From NCBI RefSeq assembly GCF_028713515.1, contig NZ_JAQTOD010000002.1, positions 366,501 through 430,500 of the forward strand: a stretch of DNA of 64,000 nucleotides. Reading direction: 5' to 3'. Positions 35,006 through 45,400 of this stretch are shown here, piece by piece. The translations under genes and the position numbers were made by a program. The DNA comes from Sulfurimonas sp. (GTDB lineage Bacteria > Campylobacterota > Campylobacteria > Campylobacterales > Sulfurimonadaceae). Below the pieces are notes generated by a model. It was not told the DNA's origin. It ran no database searches and saw only the letters and a program-made list of their open reading frames with translations. Within the stretch, counting starts at the first letter, position 1. Each line of letters opens with the position of its first letter.

Positions 35006-35515
35006 ATGTGTAATTTCAATAAACAAGATGAAGAGACAAAAGCATTTCTTCATATTTTTATGACAAAAATAGCCGAGGCTCTAGGTGGAGCGAACTTTCT
35101 TCTAGGGCTTACAGAGGCGCTTCGGGCAGTAAAACCACATCCATTAACCGCAAAAAGATGTGAGATAAAATCTCCAAACCTAGTAATAAACTGGAACAAA
35201 GTAGTTTTTCAAGATAAACTTATAGCACTTGAGGAGACACTCTTTATCCATAAAAGTTCAGAAAATCATGATTTTAATCTTATTGGCATTGATAATCAAA
35301 AAAAGAAAAAAAGAGCTATAAATATGGTTAAAACGCTAGCACCAATAAAATTTATTATCACTCCACTCAACAAAGATATAGGCGGCGGATTTGAATTTTC
35401 TATCTTTGAGACAGTTGATTTTGAAAAAGATTATGTAAAGATAAATCCTATTTTTACAGCTCTGTTTTTTTGCTCAACTGAATATATGAAAAAAGCACTA
35501 AAATTTGAAGCTTAG
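35006..35515 (+). CDS. Hypothetical cytosolic protein
   Basis: A 169-aa soluble protein with no signal peptide or membrane helix. The N-terminal half is helical (EETKAFLHIFMTKIAEALGGANFLLGLTEALRAV), followed by a mixed alpha/beta part with a KKKKRA basic patch. Start ATG 35006 follows AAAGGA at 34995-35000; a longer frame from 34979 lacks such a site. I do not recognise a family. It stands alone between nifS (divergent) and an O-antigen ligase-like gene. Confidence 0.7.
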   Translation: MCNFNKQDEETKAFLHIFMTKIAEALGGANFLLGLTEALRAVKPHPLTAKRCEIKSPNLVINWNKVVFQDKLIALEETLFIHKSSENHDFNLIGIDNQKKKKRAINMVKTLAPIKFIITPLNKDIGGGFEFSIFETVDFEKDYVKINPIFTALFFCSTEYMKKALKFEA

Positions 35516-35651
35516 TTTTTAGCTAAGGATACCAAAATCAAAAGAGCTTATTTCAAATGTATTTTTGGCAAGTTTTTTTATTGTTATTATTTCAACATCA
35601 TGATAATCAACCAAAAAAATTCAAGCAATGTTATTACAGAAGGAAATTTAT

Positions 35652-36899
35652 ATGCTATTACTTAAAGGCTCTCTTAGCACTTTGGATTTTAAATCATTTA
35701 ATAAAAACAAACTTTTCAACTACCTAACCATCTTACTCGCATTTTCTATACCACTCTCTAAGGGAAGTCACGCCATCTTATTTAGTGCCCTCGCAATTAT
35801 ATGGATTATTGAGGGAGACTGGCAAAAAAAATGGAAAATGATTCGCAGTGAACCTCTGTTTAAAGTAATTTTAGTTTTTTACACTTACCTTGTACTCAGC
35901 CTATTGTGGAGCAATAATTGGCATTTAGGGATAACACATCTACTTAAATACTATTTTTTATTATTGTTACCTATGTTTTATACTTCAATAAATCGTTATT
36001 TCTTTCCATATATAATTAGTGCTTTTTTAGCTGCCATGGCCATAAGCGAAACACTCTCTTATCTAATAATGTTTAATGTCATACACTTCAAGCAAAGTTG
36101 GTCATCAGCCGATCCGAGTCCATTTATGCACCACACCATCTATAGCATTTTTTTAGTTCTTGCAATTTTTATATTAGCAATAAGGCTTTTTCGTGAAACA
36201 AAAACTTTATTTCAGAAAGCAATCTTTATTTTTTTTATCACAACAATGATGGCAAATCTTTTTCTTAATGTCGGAAGGACTGGACAACTATCATTTGCGC
36301 TTGCATTAATTATTTTTTTATTGATTCAATTTCGATTAAGTATACTAAAAACACTTATTATTATTATTCCAGTATTAACTACTGTATTTTTTCTTGCTTT
36401 TAATTTCAGTACTATTTTTAAAAATCGAACCATCGAAACATATCGCTCTATCGACCATCTAATAACTCATCGCACAGCCATGAGTGACAGTACTGGACTT
36501 CGTTTTATGATGTGGCACACAGCATATGAGATTATACGGGAAGAGCCTTTTTTTGGTGTTGGAATAGGAGACGACATAGATGCTCTTCATAAAGTGCTTA
36601 CAACAAAAAAGATTCAATACCAAGCAGATATTGGCAATATCAGTGATTTTCATAACTCCTATATTCAGATTACTCTTTACGGTGGTATAGTTGGATTATT
36701 TTTATGGTTAATCACGATTGCTGTAATGTTTCGTCAACTAGATGATAATCGTGATATAAAAACGATTGGATCTATTATGCTCGCATTGCTTACACTGTAT
36801 ATGTTTATAGGAAATTTTCCAGTTTCATATTTGACAATTTTATTTACACTTATTATAGGTATAACTCTTAAGAGACCAAATAAGCAAATGGCATTATAA
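35652..36899 (+). CDS. O-antigen ligase / Wzy-like membrane protein
   Basis: A 415-aa polytopic protein with about ten to eleven membrane helices. The large periplasmic loop contains RFMMWHTAYEIIREEPFFGVGIGD and FHNSYIQITLYGG, matching the Wzy_C region of O-antigen ligases and polymerases, including the conserved H and the G-x-G. The start is ATG 35652 behind AGAAGGA at 35638-35644. It could be a lipid A-core:O-antigen ligase (WaaL) or a polymerase; no other glycan genes are adjacent to decide. Confidence 0.85.
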   Translation: MLLLKGSLSTLDFKSFNKNKLFNYLTILLAFSIPLSKGSHAILFSALAIIWIIEGDWQKKWKMIRSEPLFKVILVFYTYLVLSLLWSNNWHLGITHLLKYYFLLLLPMFYTSINRYFFPYIISAFLAAMAISETLSYLIMFNVIHFKQSWSSADPSPFMHHTIYSIFLVLAIFILAIRLFRETKTLFQKAIFIFFITTMMANLFLNVGRTGQLSFALALIIFLLIQFRLSILKTLIIIIPVLTTVFFLAFNFSTIFKNRTIETYRSIDHLITHRTAMSDSTGLRFMMWHTAYEIIREEPFFGVGIGDDIDALHKVLTTKKIQYQADIGNISDFHNSYIQITLYGGIVGLFLWLITIAVMFRQLDDNRDIKTIGSIMLALLTLYMFIGNFPVSYLTILFTLIIGITLKRPNKQMAL

Positions 36900-37021
36900 T
36901 GTTTATATTAGTATAAGCTTTACTCCAAGAACAACTACTTATTAAAATTATATGCGTCAGCAAAGCATAAGATTGAAAGAATGTTTTAAAACTACTTTTG
37001 CTTGACAATAAACAATCAATC

Positions 37022-37708
37022 CTATATTGCAATAATCATAAACTCTCCAAAAGCTAACTCTTCTACACTATATACATCAAAGTTTACTCTATGAAGCGCT
37101 ATTACCTTATTGCCAACAGCTCCAAACATTCTTTTTACTTGATGATATTTCCCCTCACAAATCTCTAATCTTACTTTTGTTGGTAATAACATCTCCATTT
37201 TAGCCGGAAGAAGTGGTTTTTTTTCTCCATTTAGCATCAATTTTCCACTTGCAAAAATCTCTGCTTCATCACCTCTAAGCGGAGTAGCGAGAGTCGCTTC
37301 ATAAATTTTAGAAACTGTACTTTTTGGGCTTGTTAGGCGATGATTCAGATCTCCGTCATCAGTAAGCAAAATTGCCCCTGTTGTGTCAATATCGAGTCTG
37401 CCAACAGTTGATATTTTTGGATTTCTTCCTTGATAACGAAGAGGAAGTAACGCGTAAATAAGCTCTCCAGCGTCATCATGAGAACAGATAACACCGCTTG
37501 GTTTATTCATAAGAATGGTTATGGTCTCGGCATCAAGAGGTTCATTTTCTACTGTTATTTGAGTGTGATATGCTTTTTTGGTTGGATCTAAAACTCTTAC
37601 TCCATCAATACGGACAAGATTTTTCTTAAGAAACAGCTTTGCCTCACTTCTTGTGCAGTACCCCAAACTAGAGAGATGCGCATCAACCCTTTTATAACTA
37701 TTTTTCAT
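37022..37708 (-). CDS. RsuA-family pseudouridine synthase
   Basis: A 228-aa enzyme with an N-terminal S4 RNA-binding domain (RVDAHLSSLGYCTRSEAKLFLKKNLVRIDG, about 6-35) and the catalytic motif GRLDIDTTGAILLTDDGDLNHRL (about 103-125), whose first Asp is the nucleophile. RsuA/RluB/E/F-type enzymes modify single uridines in rRNA or tRNA. The exact site is not predictable; KYHQVKRMFGAVGNKV is the second conserved block. Confidence 0.93.
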   Translation of the reverse strand: MKNSYKRVDAHLSSLGYCTRSEAKLFLKKNLVRIDGVRVLDPTKKAYHTQITVENEPLDAETITILMNKPSGVICSHDDAGELIYALLPLRYQGRNPKISTVGRLDIDTTGAILLTDDGDLNHRLTSPKSTVSKIYEATLATPLRGDEAEIFASGKLMLNGEKKPLLPAKMEMLLPTKVRLEICEGKYHQVKRMFGAVGNKVIALHRVNFDVYSVEELAFGEFMIIAI

Positions 37709-37813
37709 ATTTTATTTCTCTCTTTTTAAGAAGATAAAATAATACCAATTTTAGATTAAACAAACAGTGTGATGGTATAATTGCGAATTAAATCAAACTT
37801 TCAAAGGCTCGTA

Positions 37814-39073
37814 ATGGGACAAACTATAACTGAAAAAATATTCTCCGAGCATGTAGGGCATAAAGTTTTTGCTGGTGAAATTATCCGTTGCAACATCGAT
37901 ATGGTAATAGGAAATGACATCACAACTCCAATATCTATAAAAGCTTTTGAAGATAGTGGTGCTACTAAACTTGAAAATCCAGATGGATTTTCTATAGTAC
38001 TTGATCACTTTATCCCTGCAAAGGATATAGCTTCTGCGAATCAAGCTAGAATCTCTCGTGATTTTGCAAAAAAATATGACCTTAAAAACTTTTTTGATGA
38101 AAAAGACATGGGGATTGAACATGCACTTTTGCCAGAAAAAGGACTTGTTGTCCCTGGAGATGTGATTATCGGTGCTGATAGCCATACTTGTACTCACGGC
38201 GCACTTGGAGCATTCTCTACTGGCATGGGCTCAACTGATTTGGCGTTTGCTATGGTAACTGGCGGAAACTGGTTTAAAGTTCCTGAATCTATCAAAGTAA
38301 ACCTAAGCGGAAAACCTGCTAAATACACAACCGGTAAAGATATTATCTTAGAGATTATCCGCCTTATCGGTGTTGATGGAGCACTTTATAAAACTTTGGA
38401 GTTTACTGGAAGCACGATTGAGCATTTGAGTATGGATGACAGATTTTCAATGTGCAACATGGCGATTGAGGCTGGTGCAAAAAGCGGAATCGTCGCCTAT
38501 GACGCTATAACAAAAGAGTTTTTAAGTGATAAAAATCTTGCTCGTGAGCCGAGAATCCACCACTCTGATGCTGATGCAAAATATGAGATGATTTTAGAGA
38601 TTGATGTTGCAAATCTTGACCCAGTCATAGCTTATCCATTTTTACCATCAAACGGACACAGCGTAAATCAAGCAGTAAAAGACAGAATCAAGATAGACCA
38701 AGCATTCATCGGAAGTTGCACAAACGGAAGATTAAGTGATTTAAAAGTTGCTTCTGAGATACTAAAAGGTAAAAAAGTTCATCCTGATGTTCGTCTTATT
38801 GTAACCCCTGGAACACAAATGATACTCAGAGAAGCAAACAAGCTTGGCTATATTGATATTATAGTAGATGCTGGCGGAGTTGTGAGCAATCCTACATGTG
38901 GGGCTTGTCTTGGTGGATATATGGGAATTCTTGGAGACAATGAAGTGGCAGTTGCTACAACGAATCGTAACTTTGTTGGACGAATGGGAAGCAGAAGCTC
39001 AAAAGTATATCTGGCTAACTCTGCAGTTGCGGCAATCTCCGCTGTTGATGGCTATATAGCCGACCCTAGATAA
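37814..39073 (+). CDS. leuC: 3-isopropylmalate dehydratase large subunit LeuC
   Basis: A 419-aa aconitase-superfamily subunit for leucine synthesis. Cluster cysteines lie in FIGSCTNGRLSDL (about 295-307) and NPTCGACLGGYMG (about 356-368); GADSHTCTHGALGAFSTGMGSTDLA is the substrate-side block. The start ATG 37814 follows AAAGG; an in-frame TTG at 37781 is not needed. It is the shorter bacterial/archaeal-type LeuC, and leuD is not next to it. Homoaconitase is an alternative in this family. Confidence 0.93.
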   Translation: MGQTITEKIFSEHVGHKVFAGEIIRCNIDMVIGNDITTPISIKAFEDSGATKLENPDGFSIVLDHFIPAKDIASANQARISRDFAKKYDLKNFFDEKDMGIEHALLPEKGLVVPGDVIIGADSHTCTHGALGAFSTGMGSTDLAFAMVTGGNWFKVPESIKVNLSGKPAKYTTGKDIILEIIRLIGVDGALYKTLEFTGSTIEHLSMDDRFSMCNMAIEAGAKSGIVAYDAITKEFLSDKNLAREPRIHHSDADAKYEMILEIDVANLDPVIAYPFLPSNGHSVNQAVKDRIKIDQAFIGSCTNGRLSDLKVASEILKGKKVHPDVRLIVTPGTQMILREANKLGYIDIIVDAGGVVSNPTCGACLGGYMGILGDNEVAVATTNRNFVGRMGSRSSKVYLANSAVAAISAVDGYIADPR

Positions 39074-39145
39074 GTAAAAAAAATATCTATGAGCCCTCCA
39101 AGCTTAACGGTATATAATTCACAAAATTTAAAATAAGGTCAAAAA

Positions 39146-40252
39146 ATGAAAAAACTACTACTAATTCCAGCTCTTTTACTTGGTGGCGCACTATCTGCGC
39201 AAGATTACAAATATGAAATCACACCTGTTGTTGGTTACGATATTGCCGAGGGCAACATCAACCTAGACAATCAACTTCTTCTTGGTGCTGAACTTCAGTA
39301 CAACACAGACACTTACTTAAAGCCTGAGCTTACTCTTTTATATACTAACTCAGATTATGAGAACTCTTCTGCTAGCACAGACATTTACCGCATGGCAATC
39401 AATGGTGTTCATGAGTTTAACTCAATCGGCATGTTTGTTCCATTAGCAAAAATTGGTGCTGGATACGAGACGCTTAACAATCGCTTCTCGGGTAACAGAG
39501 ATAGCGTTTTTGTTGATGCTGGTGTTGGAGCAAAACTTCCACTTACAAGCAACATAGCTCTAAAACTAGAGGCTATCTACATGCTTAAAGACAATAGCAA
39601 CAGATGGGATAATAACTTAGCTCTTCTAGCTGGTATCAACTTCGCATTTGGTGGAACTACTAAAACAGAAGCACCTAAGCAAGAGCCTGTTGTAGTTAAA
39701 GAAGAGCCTAAAGCTGCACCTGCTGTAGTTAAAGAAGAACCAAAAGCAGAACCTGTAAAACAACAAGAACCTCTTAAAGAAGAAGTTGTTGCAGCAGTTG
39801 CAGCATCAGTAGCCGTAGTTGATGGCGATGATGATAAAGATGGAGTTTTAAACTCTGTTGATAAGTGCCCAACAACTCCAGCTGGTGATAAAGTTGATGA
39901 AAATGGTTGTTCAAAAATCGTAAATTTACATGTTAATTTTGAGACTGCTTCAAGCAAAGTTGATACAGCTTCAAAAGTTAATATCAAAGAGTTTGCTGAT
40001 TTCTTAAAAGCTAGAACAGAGTACAGCGCAGAGATAGTTGGTCATACAGATAATGCTGGCAAAAAAGCATCTAACCAAAAACTATCAGAAAAAAGAGCAG
40101 CGGCTGTTAAAAAACTAATCGTTGCTGAGGGTGTTGATGTAAAAAGAATCAAAGCATCTGGCATGGGTCAAATGGCTCCAATCGCTGATAACAAAACAGC
40201 AGAAGGTAAAGCTCAAAACAGAAGAATTGAAGCTAAACTAATCAAAAACTAA
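39146..40252 (+). CDS. OmpA-family outer-membrane protein
   Basis: A 368-aa protein: signal peptide (about 1-18, GGALSA), an N-terminal eight-strand beta-barrel (about 20-170), a Pro/Lys/Glu-rich linker with near repeats of VKEEPKA (about 175-210), a calcium-type thrombospondin-3 repeat (DGDDDKDGVLNSVDKCPTTP) and a C-terminal OmpA peptidoglycan-binding domain (VNFETASSKVDTAS...EIVGHTDNAGKKASNQKLSEKRA). It anchors the outer membrane to peptidoglycan. The linker repeats make indel variation likely. mobA follows after 3 bp. Confidence 0.95.
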   Translation: MKKLLLIPALLLGGALSAQDYKYEITPVVGYDIAEGNINLDNQLLLGAELQYNTDTYLKPELTLLYTNSDYENSSASTDIYRMAINGVHEFNSIGMFVPLAKIGAGYETLNNRFSGNRDSVFVDAGVGAKLPLTSNIALKLEAIYMLKDNSNRWDNNLALLAGINFAFGGTTKTEAPKQEPVVVKEEPKAAPAVVKEEPKAEPVKQQEPLKEEVVAAVAASVAVVDGDDDKDGVLNSVDKCPTTPAGDKVDENGCSKIVNLHVNFETASSKVDTASKVNIKEFADFLKARTEYSAEIVGHTDNAGKKASNQKLSEKRAAAVKKLIVAEGVDVKRIKASGMGQMAPIADNKTAEGKAQNRRIEAKLIKN

Positions 40253-40255
40253 AAA

Positions 40256-40828
40256 ATGATTGAGATTCCATGTGTTATATTTGCAGGTGGAAAATCAAGC
40301 CGGATGGGAGAGGACAAAGCTCTTCTTCCCTTTGGCAACTTTGACACACTCACAGAGTTTCAACTCTTTCATCTAAGTAAAATTTTCAAAACAGTATACA
40401 TCTCATGTAAACATAGATCCAAATTCAACTTTAATGCAAACTTTATAGAAGATGTTAGTTCAAACTCTATATTTGCTCCAACAGCTGGATTTGTAGCTAT
40501 TTTTAAAGCGTTAAAATGTGAGAGATTTTTTGCCATTAGTGTTGACTCGCCTTTTGTAGGACAAGAAGAGATAGACGCAATTATGTTAAAAGATACGCCT
40601 CTCTCAGATGCAACAATTGCAAAAACAGGATTTGGGATTCAACCAATGTGTGGGGTTTATCACCGCTCACTTGAGGATAGATTTATAGATATGCTCGAAA
40701 AAGATAACCATAAATTGGGGCTTTTACTAAACTCTGCAAAGACAAACTTCGTAGAGTTTAGTAATGAGGCGACATTTTTAAACCTTAATAATCCAGGCGA
40801 GTATCAAGAAGCTCTAAAACTTCTTTAA
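40256..40828 (+). CDS. mobA: Molybdenum cofactor guanylyltransferase MobA
   Basis: A 190-aa nucleotidyltransferase with the N-terminal GTP-binding loop [19 protein letters not shown] (about residues 9-27) and the VDSPFVG metal-binding region. It attaches GMP to molybdopterin to give the bis-MGD cofactor needed by nitrate reductase and other DMSO-reductase family enzymes, which fits a denitrifier. It directly follows the OmpA gene and converges with ccoG. Confidence 0.93.
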   Translation: MIEIPCVIFAGGKSSRMGEDKALLPFGNFDTLTEFQLFHLSKIFKTVYISCKHRSKFNFNANFIEDVSSNSIFAPTAGFVAIFKALKCERFFAISVDSPFVGQEEIDAIMLKDTPLSDATIAKTGFGIQPMCGVYHRSLEDRFIDMLEKDNHKLGLLLNSAKTNFVEFSNEATFLNLNNPGEYQEALKLL

Positions 40829-40829
40829 A

Positions 40830-42266
40830 TTACTGCGCATTCTTAATCACATCGTCCCTCGGATAGGTAAATGTTGATTCTCTAAAAACTACTATCTTAT
40901 CTTCATGTCCAACAGCGTAAGCCCGGATAGTTATTGGGATAATAGTGTCATGTCTTGCGTCTTTGACTAAAGCATCAAAGGTTCTTAAAACTACAATCTT
41001 TTTCTTTTTGATATCTGGAATAACACTGAACGATTCGCTCGGTTTAGCAATCTCGATTTTATCTTTTAAATCTTTTGGAGCAATAACTTCAAAGTAAAAA
41101 TTCATCTTTTCGTTTTGAGTATTTTGAAGTAAAAATTCATAAGCGTTTTCTACTTTTACCCTACCATCGCCCATTTTTTCAACCGAGTAGAGGCGATTTT
41201 CTTTATTTATATTTAAAAGCATATGCTCTTTTTTGCTTCCCATAAGTCCCATGCCAACCATCAAACCAATAAGTAAAACAATATACGCAACAACCTTAGG
41301 GCGGAAATATTGAGTTTTGCCTTTTTTCTCTATTATCTCATATTCGCTCGACCATGTAACAAGTGATGGTTTACCGAGTTTACCCATAACAACAGTACAA
41401 GCATCAACGCACTCAAGACAGTTTATACACTCAAGTTGAAGCCCCTTTCGAATATCTATGTGCGTTGGACAAACCGTCACACAACTCTCACATGCAGTAC
41501 ACTCAGCGTGAGGCTCATTTACTTGCAAATCTTTTTGTTTTGTGAACTGCTTTACTTTCTCCTCATCATAGATATGTCCACCTCTATTTGTATTGTAAAG
41601 CGCCATAACGGTGCTCTCATCATAAAGAACCGACTGGATTCTTGAGTAAGGACAAACATAGATACAATAATCCTCTTTCAGATAGACAATATCATAAATG
41701 AGAAATATAGCCGATGAGAGAAGAGTTCCAAAGAGAATTATATGTTCCATTGGATTCATGAGATAACGGAAAAAATCTTCAGGCGGAACAAAAAACCAGA
41801 TCAAATCAGCACTTGCAAGAAGTGACAAAAATGTCCAAATTAAAACCGCTACCACTTTTTTAATCTTATTTTTTGCAAGAGTCATATCTGGCTCTTGCTG
41901 TTTGTTCTTAATCCGTTTTCTAAGTCCTAGCATCTTCGTCTCTATAAGGTCTCTATAAATTACACGAAAAATTGTTTGAGGGCAAATCCATCCACAAAAC
42001 ACGCGCCCACCAACTACAGTCATTCCAAAAATACCCAAAAAAAGTATCATAAGAAGAAATGGCAGGAGATAAAGCTCTTGCATATCAAAAGGAATAAAAA
42101 ACAGATGAAGCTTTAAGTTATCAAAACTTAACAAAAAGAAGTAGCTCTCATTTATCTTTATCCATGGAAGAACTAGCAGAAAAGCTGTTATAAATATAAA
42201 AAGATAGTATCTATTTATCCTCCATGCAGTCGGTATTTTAAAATTTGCTTTAGATTCACTCATCAC
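40830..42266 (-). CDS. ccoG: Cytochrome oxidase accessory protein CcoG (FixG/RdxA)
   Basis: A 478-aa membrane ferredoxin with about five to six helices. It carries the FCGWICPQTIFR motif (about 99-110), then two [4Fe-4S] ferredoxin motifs in CTACESCVTVCP (about 256-267) and CINCLECVDAC (about 279-289), and a C-terminal periplasmic immunoglobulin-like domain (about 365-475). CcoG supports assembly of the CuB centre of cbb3 oxidase by reducing copper. No ccoNOQP gene is in the window. Confidence 0.95.
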   Translation of the reverse strand: MMSESKANFKIPTAWRINRYYLFIFITAFLLVLPWIKINESYFFLLSFDNLKLHLFFIPFDMQELYLLPFLLMILFLGIFGMTVVGGRVFCGWICPQTIFRVIYRDLIETKMLGLRKRIKNKQQEPDMTLAKNKIKKVVAVLIWTFLSLLASADLIWFFVPPEDFFRYLMNPMEHIILFGTLLSSAIFLIYDIVYLKEDYCIYVCPYSRIQSVLYDESTVMALYNTNRGGHIYDEEKVKQFTKQKDLQVNEPHAECTACESCVTVCPTHIDIRKGLQLECINCLECVDACTVVMGKLGKPSLVTWSSEYEIIEKKGKTQYFRPKVVAYIVLLIGLMVGMGLMGSKKEHMLLNINKENRLYSVEKMGDGRVKVENAYEFLLQNTQNEKMNFYFEVIAPKDLKDKIEIAKPSESFSVIPDIKKKKIVVLRTFDALVKDARHDTIIPITIRAYAVGHEDKIVVFRESTFTYPRDDVIKNAQ

Positions 42267-42480
42267 TCAACTCCTATGACATTTTTCTGACAAAATTATA
42301 TCAAAATATTTTGTTATTATAATTGTTATAACTAAACCATATAAAAGTATTATATTTTATATCATTATAACTACAAACGATTAAAGTTATTTTACGCTCC
42401 AGTGAAACCTCTTTGTCAAAAGCCCTCTTTATGTTCAAATGAGATAAAATCATCCCTTATTTCAACAAAAGATCTTTATT

Positions 42481-45400
42481 ATGGCAACAAAAAATTACAT
42501 TTTAAACACTATAAAAACTCGTCCGCTTATCATTGATGGTGCGATGGGGACACAGCTTCAACAAAGAGATGAAAAAATTCCAAAAGAGGCATGGGAGGGG
42601 AACGAAGGGTGTAATGAACTTCTAAATGTCACATGCCCTGAAGTTTTAAGCGAAATTTTTCATGCCTACTTAACGGCTGGGGCTGACTTTATCACAACCA
42701 ACACCTTTGGTTCATTTAGTTGGGTTTTAGAGGAGTACGGCATAGGTCATCGTGCTTATGAGCTAACAAAGGCTGGAGCAGAACTTGTAAAAAAAGAGAT
42801 AGAAAAATTCCAAACTCCAGAACATCCAAGATTTTGTCTAGGCTCTATTGGACCAGGAACGAAACTTCCATCTTTAGGACATATTGCTTATGATGAGATG
42901 TTTGCTGGCTATACAGAGTTTTGTTTAGCCCTCATAGATGGTGGGGTTGATGTTTTCCTGCTTGAGACTTGCCAAGACCCACTCCAAATAAAAGTAGCAC
43001 TTCATGCTTGTGCTGAGGCAAATAAGCAAAGAGGAGTTGAGATTCCAGTTATGGTTTCTGTAACCATAGAACTTAGTGGCGGTATGCTCATTGGAACAGA
43101 TGTGCAAACTATCACAACTATACTCGAACCTTTTGATATTTTAAGTCTTGGATTTAACTGTGGAACAGGACCAGAACAGGTTGAAAAACATGTAAAAACT
43201 CTGAGCGAGCTTTGGAGAAAGCCTATAAGTGTTCATGCAAACGCTGGACTTCCTCAAAATCGTGGAGGATACACCTACTACCCGATGGGACCAGATGAGT
43301 TTGCAGATAAACAAGAGAGATTTTTAAACTATGATGGTGTTAGTTTTCTGGGTGGATGCTGCGGCACAACACCTCAACATATTCGCGCTCTTGTCAATCG
43401 AGTAAGTAAAATAGTTCCAAAAGCTGCATCAGGAGAGCAACCAAATTCATTAGCTTCACTTTTTTCAACTGTTCCACTAATGCAAGAGCCCGCACCTCTT
43501 CTTATTGGCGAGAGAAGTAACGCAACAGGTTCGAAAGCATTTCGAGAACTTCTTTTAGCTGGGAACTATGAAGGTACACTTAGCGTGGCTCAAGAGCAGG
43601 TTCGCTCTGGCGCTCATGTTCTTGATGTGAGCGTTGGTTTTGCTGGGCGAGATGAGACAAAAGATATGAACTCTGTTATGAGTCTCTATGCTCAAAAAAT
43701 TGCACTTCCCCTGATGCCAGATTCCACACAAACAGCTGCTCTTGAAGAGGCACTAAAGCTTATTGGTGGCAAACCTATCATTAACTCCGTAAATCTTGAA
43801 GATGGGATAGAGAAGTTCGATGTTGTCTGCTCTTTGGCTAAAAAATATGGCGCTTCTCTTGTTTGTCTGACAATTGATGAAGTCGGAATGGCAAAAACAG
43901 TTGAAGATAAGTTAAAAATTGCAGAGCGTATCTACGATCTTGCAACCAAAAAACATGGAATTAATCCTGAGGATTTAGTGTTTGACCTGCTAACATTTAC
44001 ACTAGGAAGTGGTGATAGTGAGTATTTTGAAGCAGGGATAAACACAATCGAAGCCATAAGAGAGTTGCGAAAGCGACACCCTGAAGTTGGCGCAGTTTTA
44101 GGACTCTCAAATATCTCATTCGGACTTGACAAGGACGCAAGACCATATCTTAACTCTATGTTTTTGCATCACTGCATCGAGGCTGGATTAACAAGCGTTA
44201 TTATAAATGTAAAACATATCATTCCGTTAAATAAAATCTCTAAAGAAGAACAGGAGATTTGTGATGATTTGATTTTCAACCGCAAACCAAACGGAGAGGC
44301 TCTTTTTGCATTTATAGAGCATTTTAGTACCAAAGAAGTGGTTGACAATGAGGCAGAAGATGAAGCTTATCTAAACATGAGCCATGAAGAAAAAATCGCA
44401 AAACTCCTTATGGACGGTGATAAAGAGAGGATGATTCCACTTGTTGAAGAGGCCAGACACACAGTAGCACCAGAGAAGATAGTAAATGAGATTCTTATAG
44501 ATGCCATGAAAGTAGTCGGCGAGCTTTTCGGCTCTGGGCAGATGCAACTTCCATTTGTTCTGCAGAGTGCTGAGACGATGAAAAAAACAGTTGATTATCT
44601 AAATCCTTATCTTCCTAAAATTGATAAAGCGGTTGATACTAGACTAATTCTTGGAACCGTAAAAGGGGATGTTCATGATGTTGGGAAAAATTTAGTTGAC
44701 ATTATTCTCTCAAATAATGGATATAAAGTCGCAAACTTAGGCATAAAAGTAGATATTGAGCAGTTTATACAGTCACTAAAAGAGTCAAATGGTAGCGCAA
44801 TTGGAATGAGCGGACTTTTAGTAAAATCAACGCAAGTCATGAAAGAAAATCTTTTGGCTCTTCAAAGTGCAGGAATCAAAATCCCAGTTCTTCTAGGTGG
44901 TGCCGCACTTACTCGCTCTTTTATAGATGATTTCTGCCGTCCAATTTATGATGGCCCTATTTTTTACTGTAAAGATGCTTTTGATGGTGTAACCGCCATG
45001 AGCAGGATTGAAAAGGGAAATTTTGATACCAATCTTCATGGAAAAGATGAGCAAGAAAAGGTTATAAAAGAGCAAAAAGAGGTTGTAATACCACCATTTG
45101 CGGAGCTAAAAATGCCCTCTCGAGATGTTAAAATTCCTACTCCTCCATTTTGGGGAAGGCGAGAAATAAAACTAACAAGAGCACAAAAAGAGCTAGCATT
45201 TGAGTGGATAAACCATAAGCTACTCTTTAAGTCTCGCTGGGGATATGGCTCAAAAGGAATGAGTGAAGAGGCGTATGAGAAACAGTTAAATGAGCTTGTT
45301 TGGCCTGCGTATGAAAAACTTAAAAAACGATTTTTGGATGAAGAACTTTTTGAACCAACTATTATTTATGGCTACTGGCCATGCAGAAGTGATGATAACA

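Noticed and set aside
37793-38197. 134-codon minus-strand frame over the 5' end of leuC
   Set aside because: Shadow of leuC; amino-acid composition is unlike a real protein and no start signal is seen.
39840-39915. Tandem repeat array in the OmpA-family gene
   Set aside because: The Asp-rich stretch is an ordinary thrombospondin-3-type segment and the VKEEPKA repeats are a short linker, both normal in OmpA-like proteins.
42267-42480. Possible cobalamin or SAM riboswitch upstream of metH
   Set aside because: No B12-box-like core or multi-stem arrangement could be recognised in the 214-bp AT-rich gap; only simple AT-rich inverted repeats.
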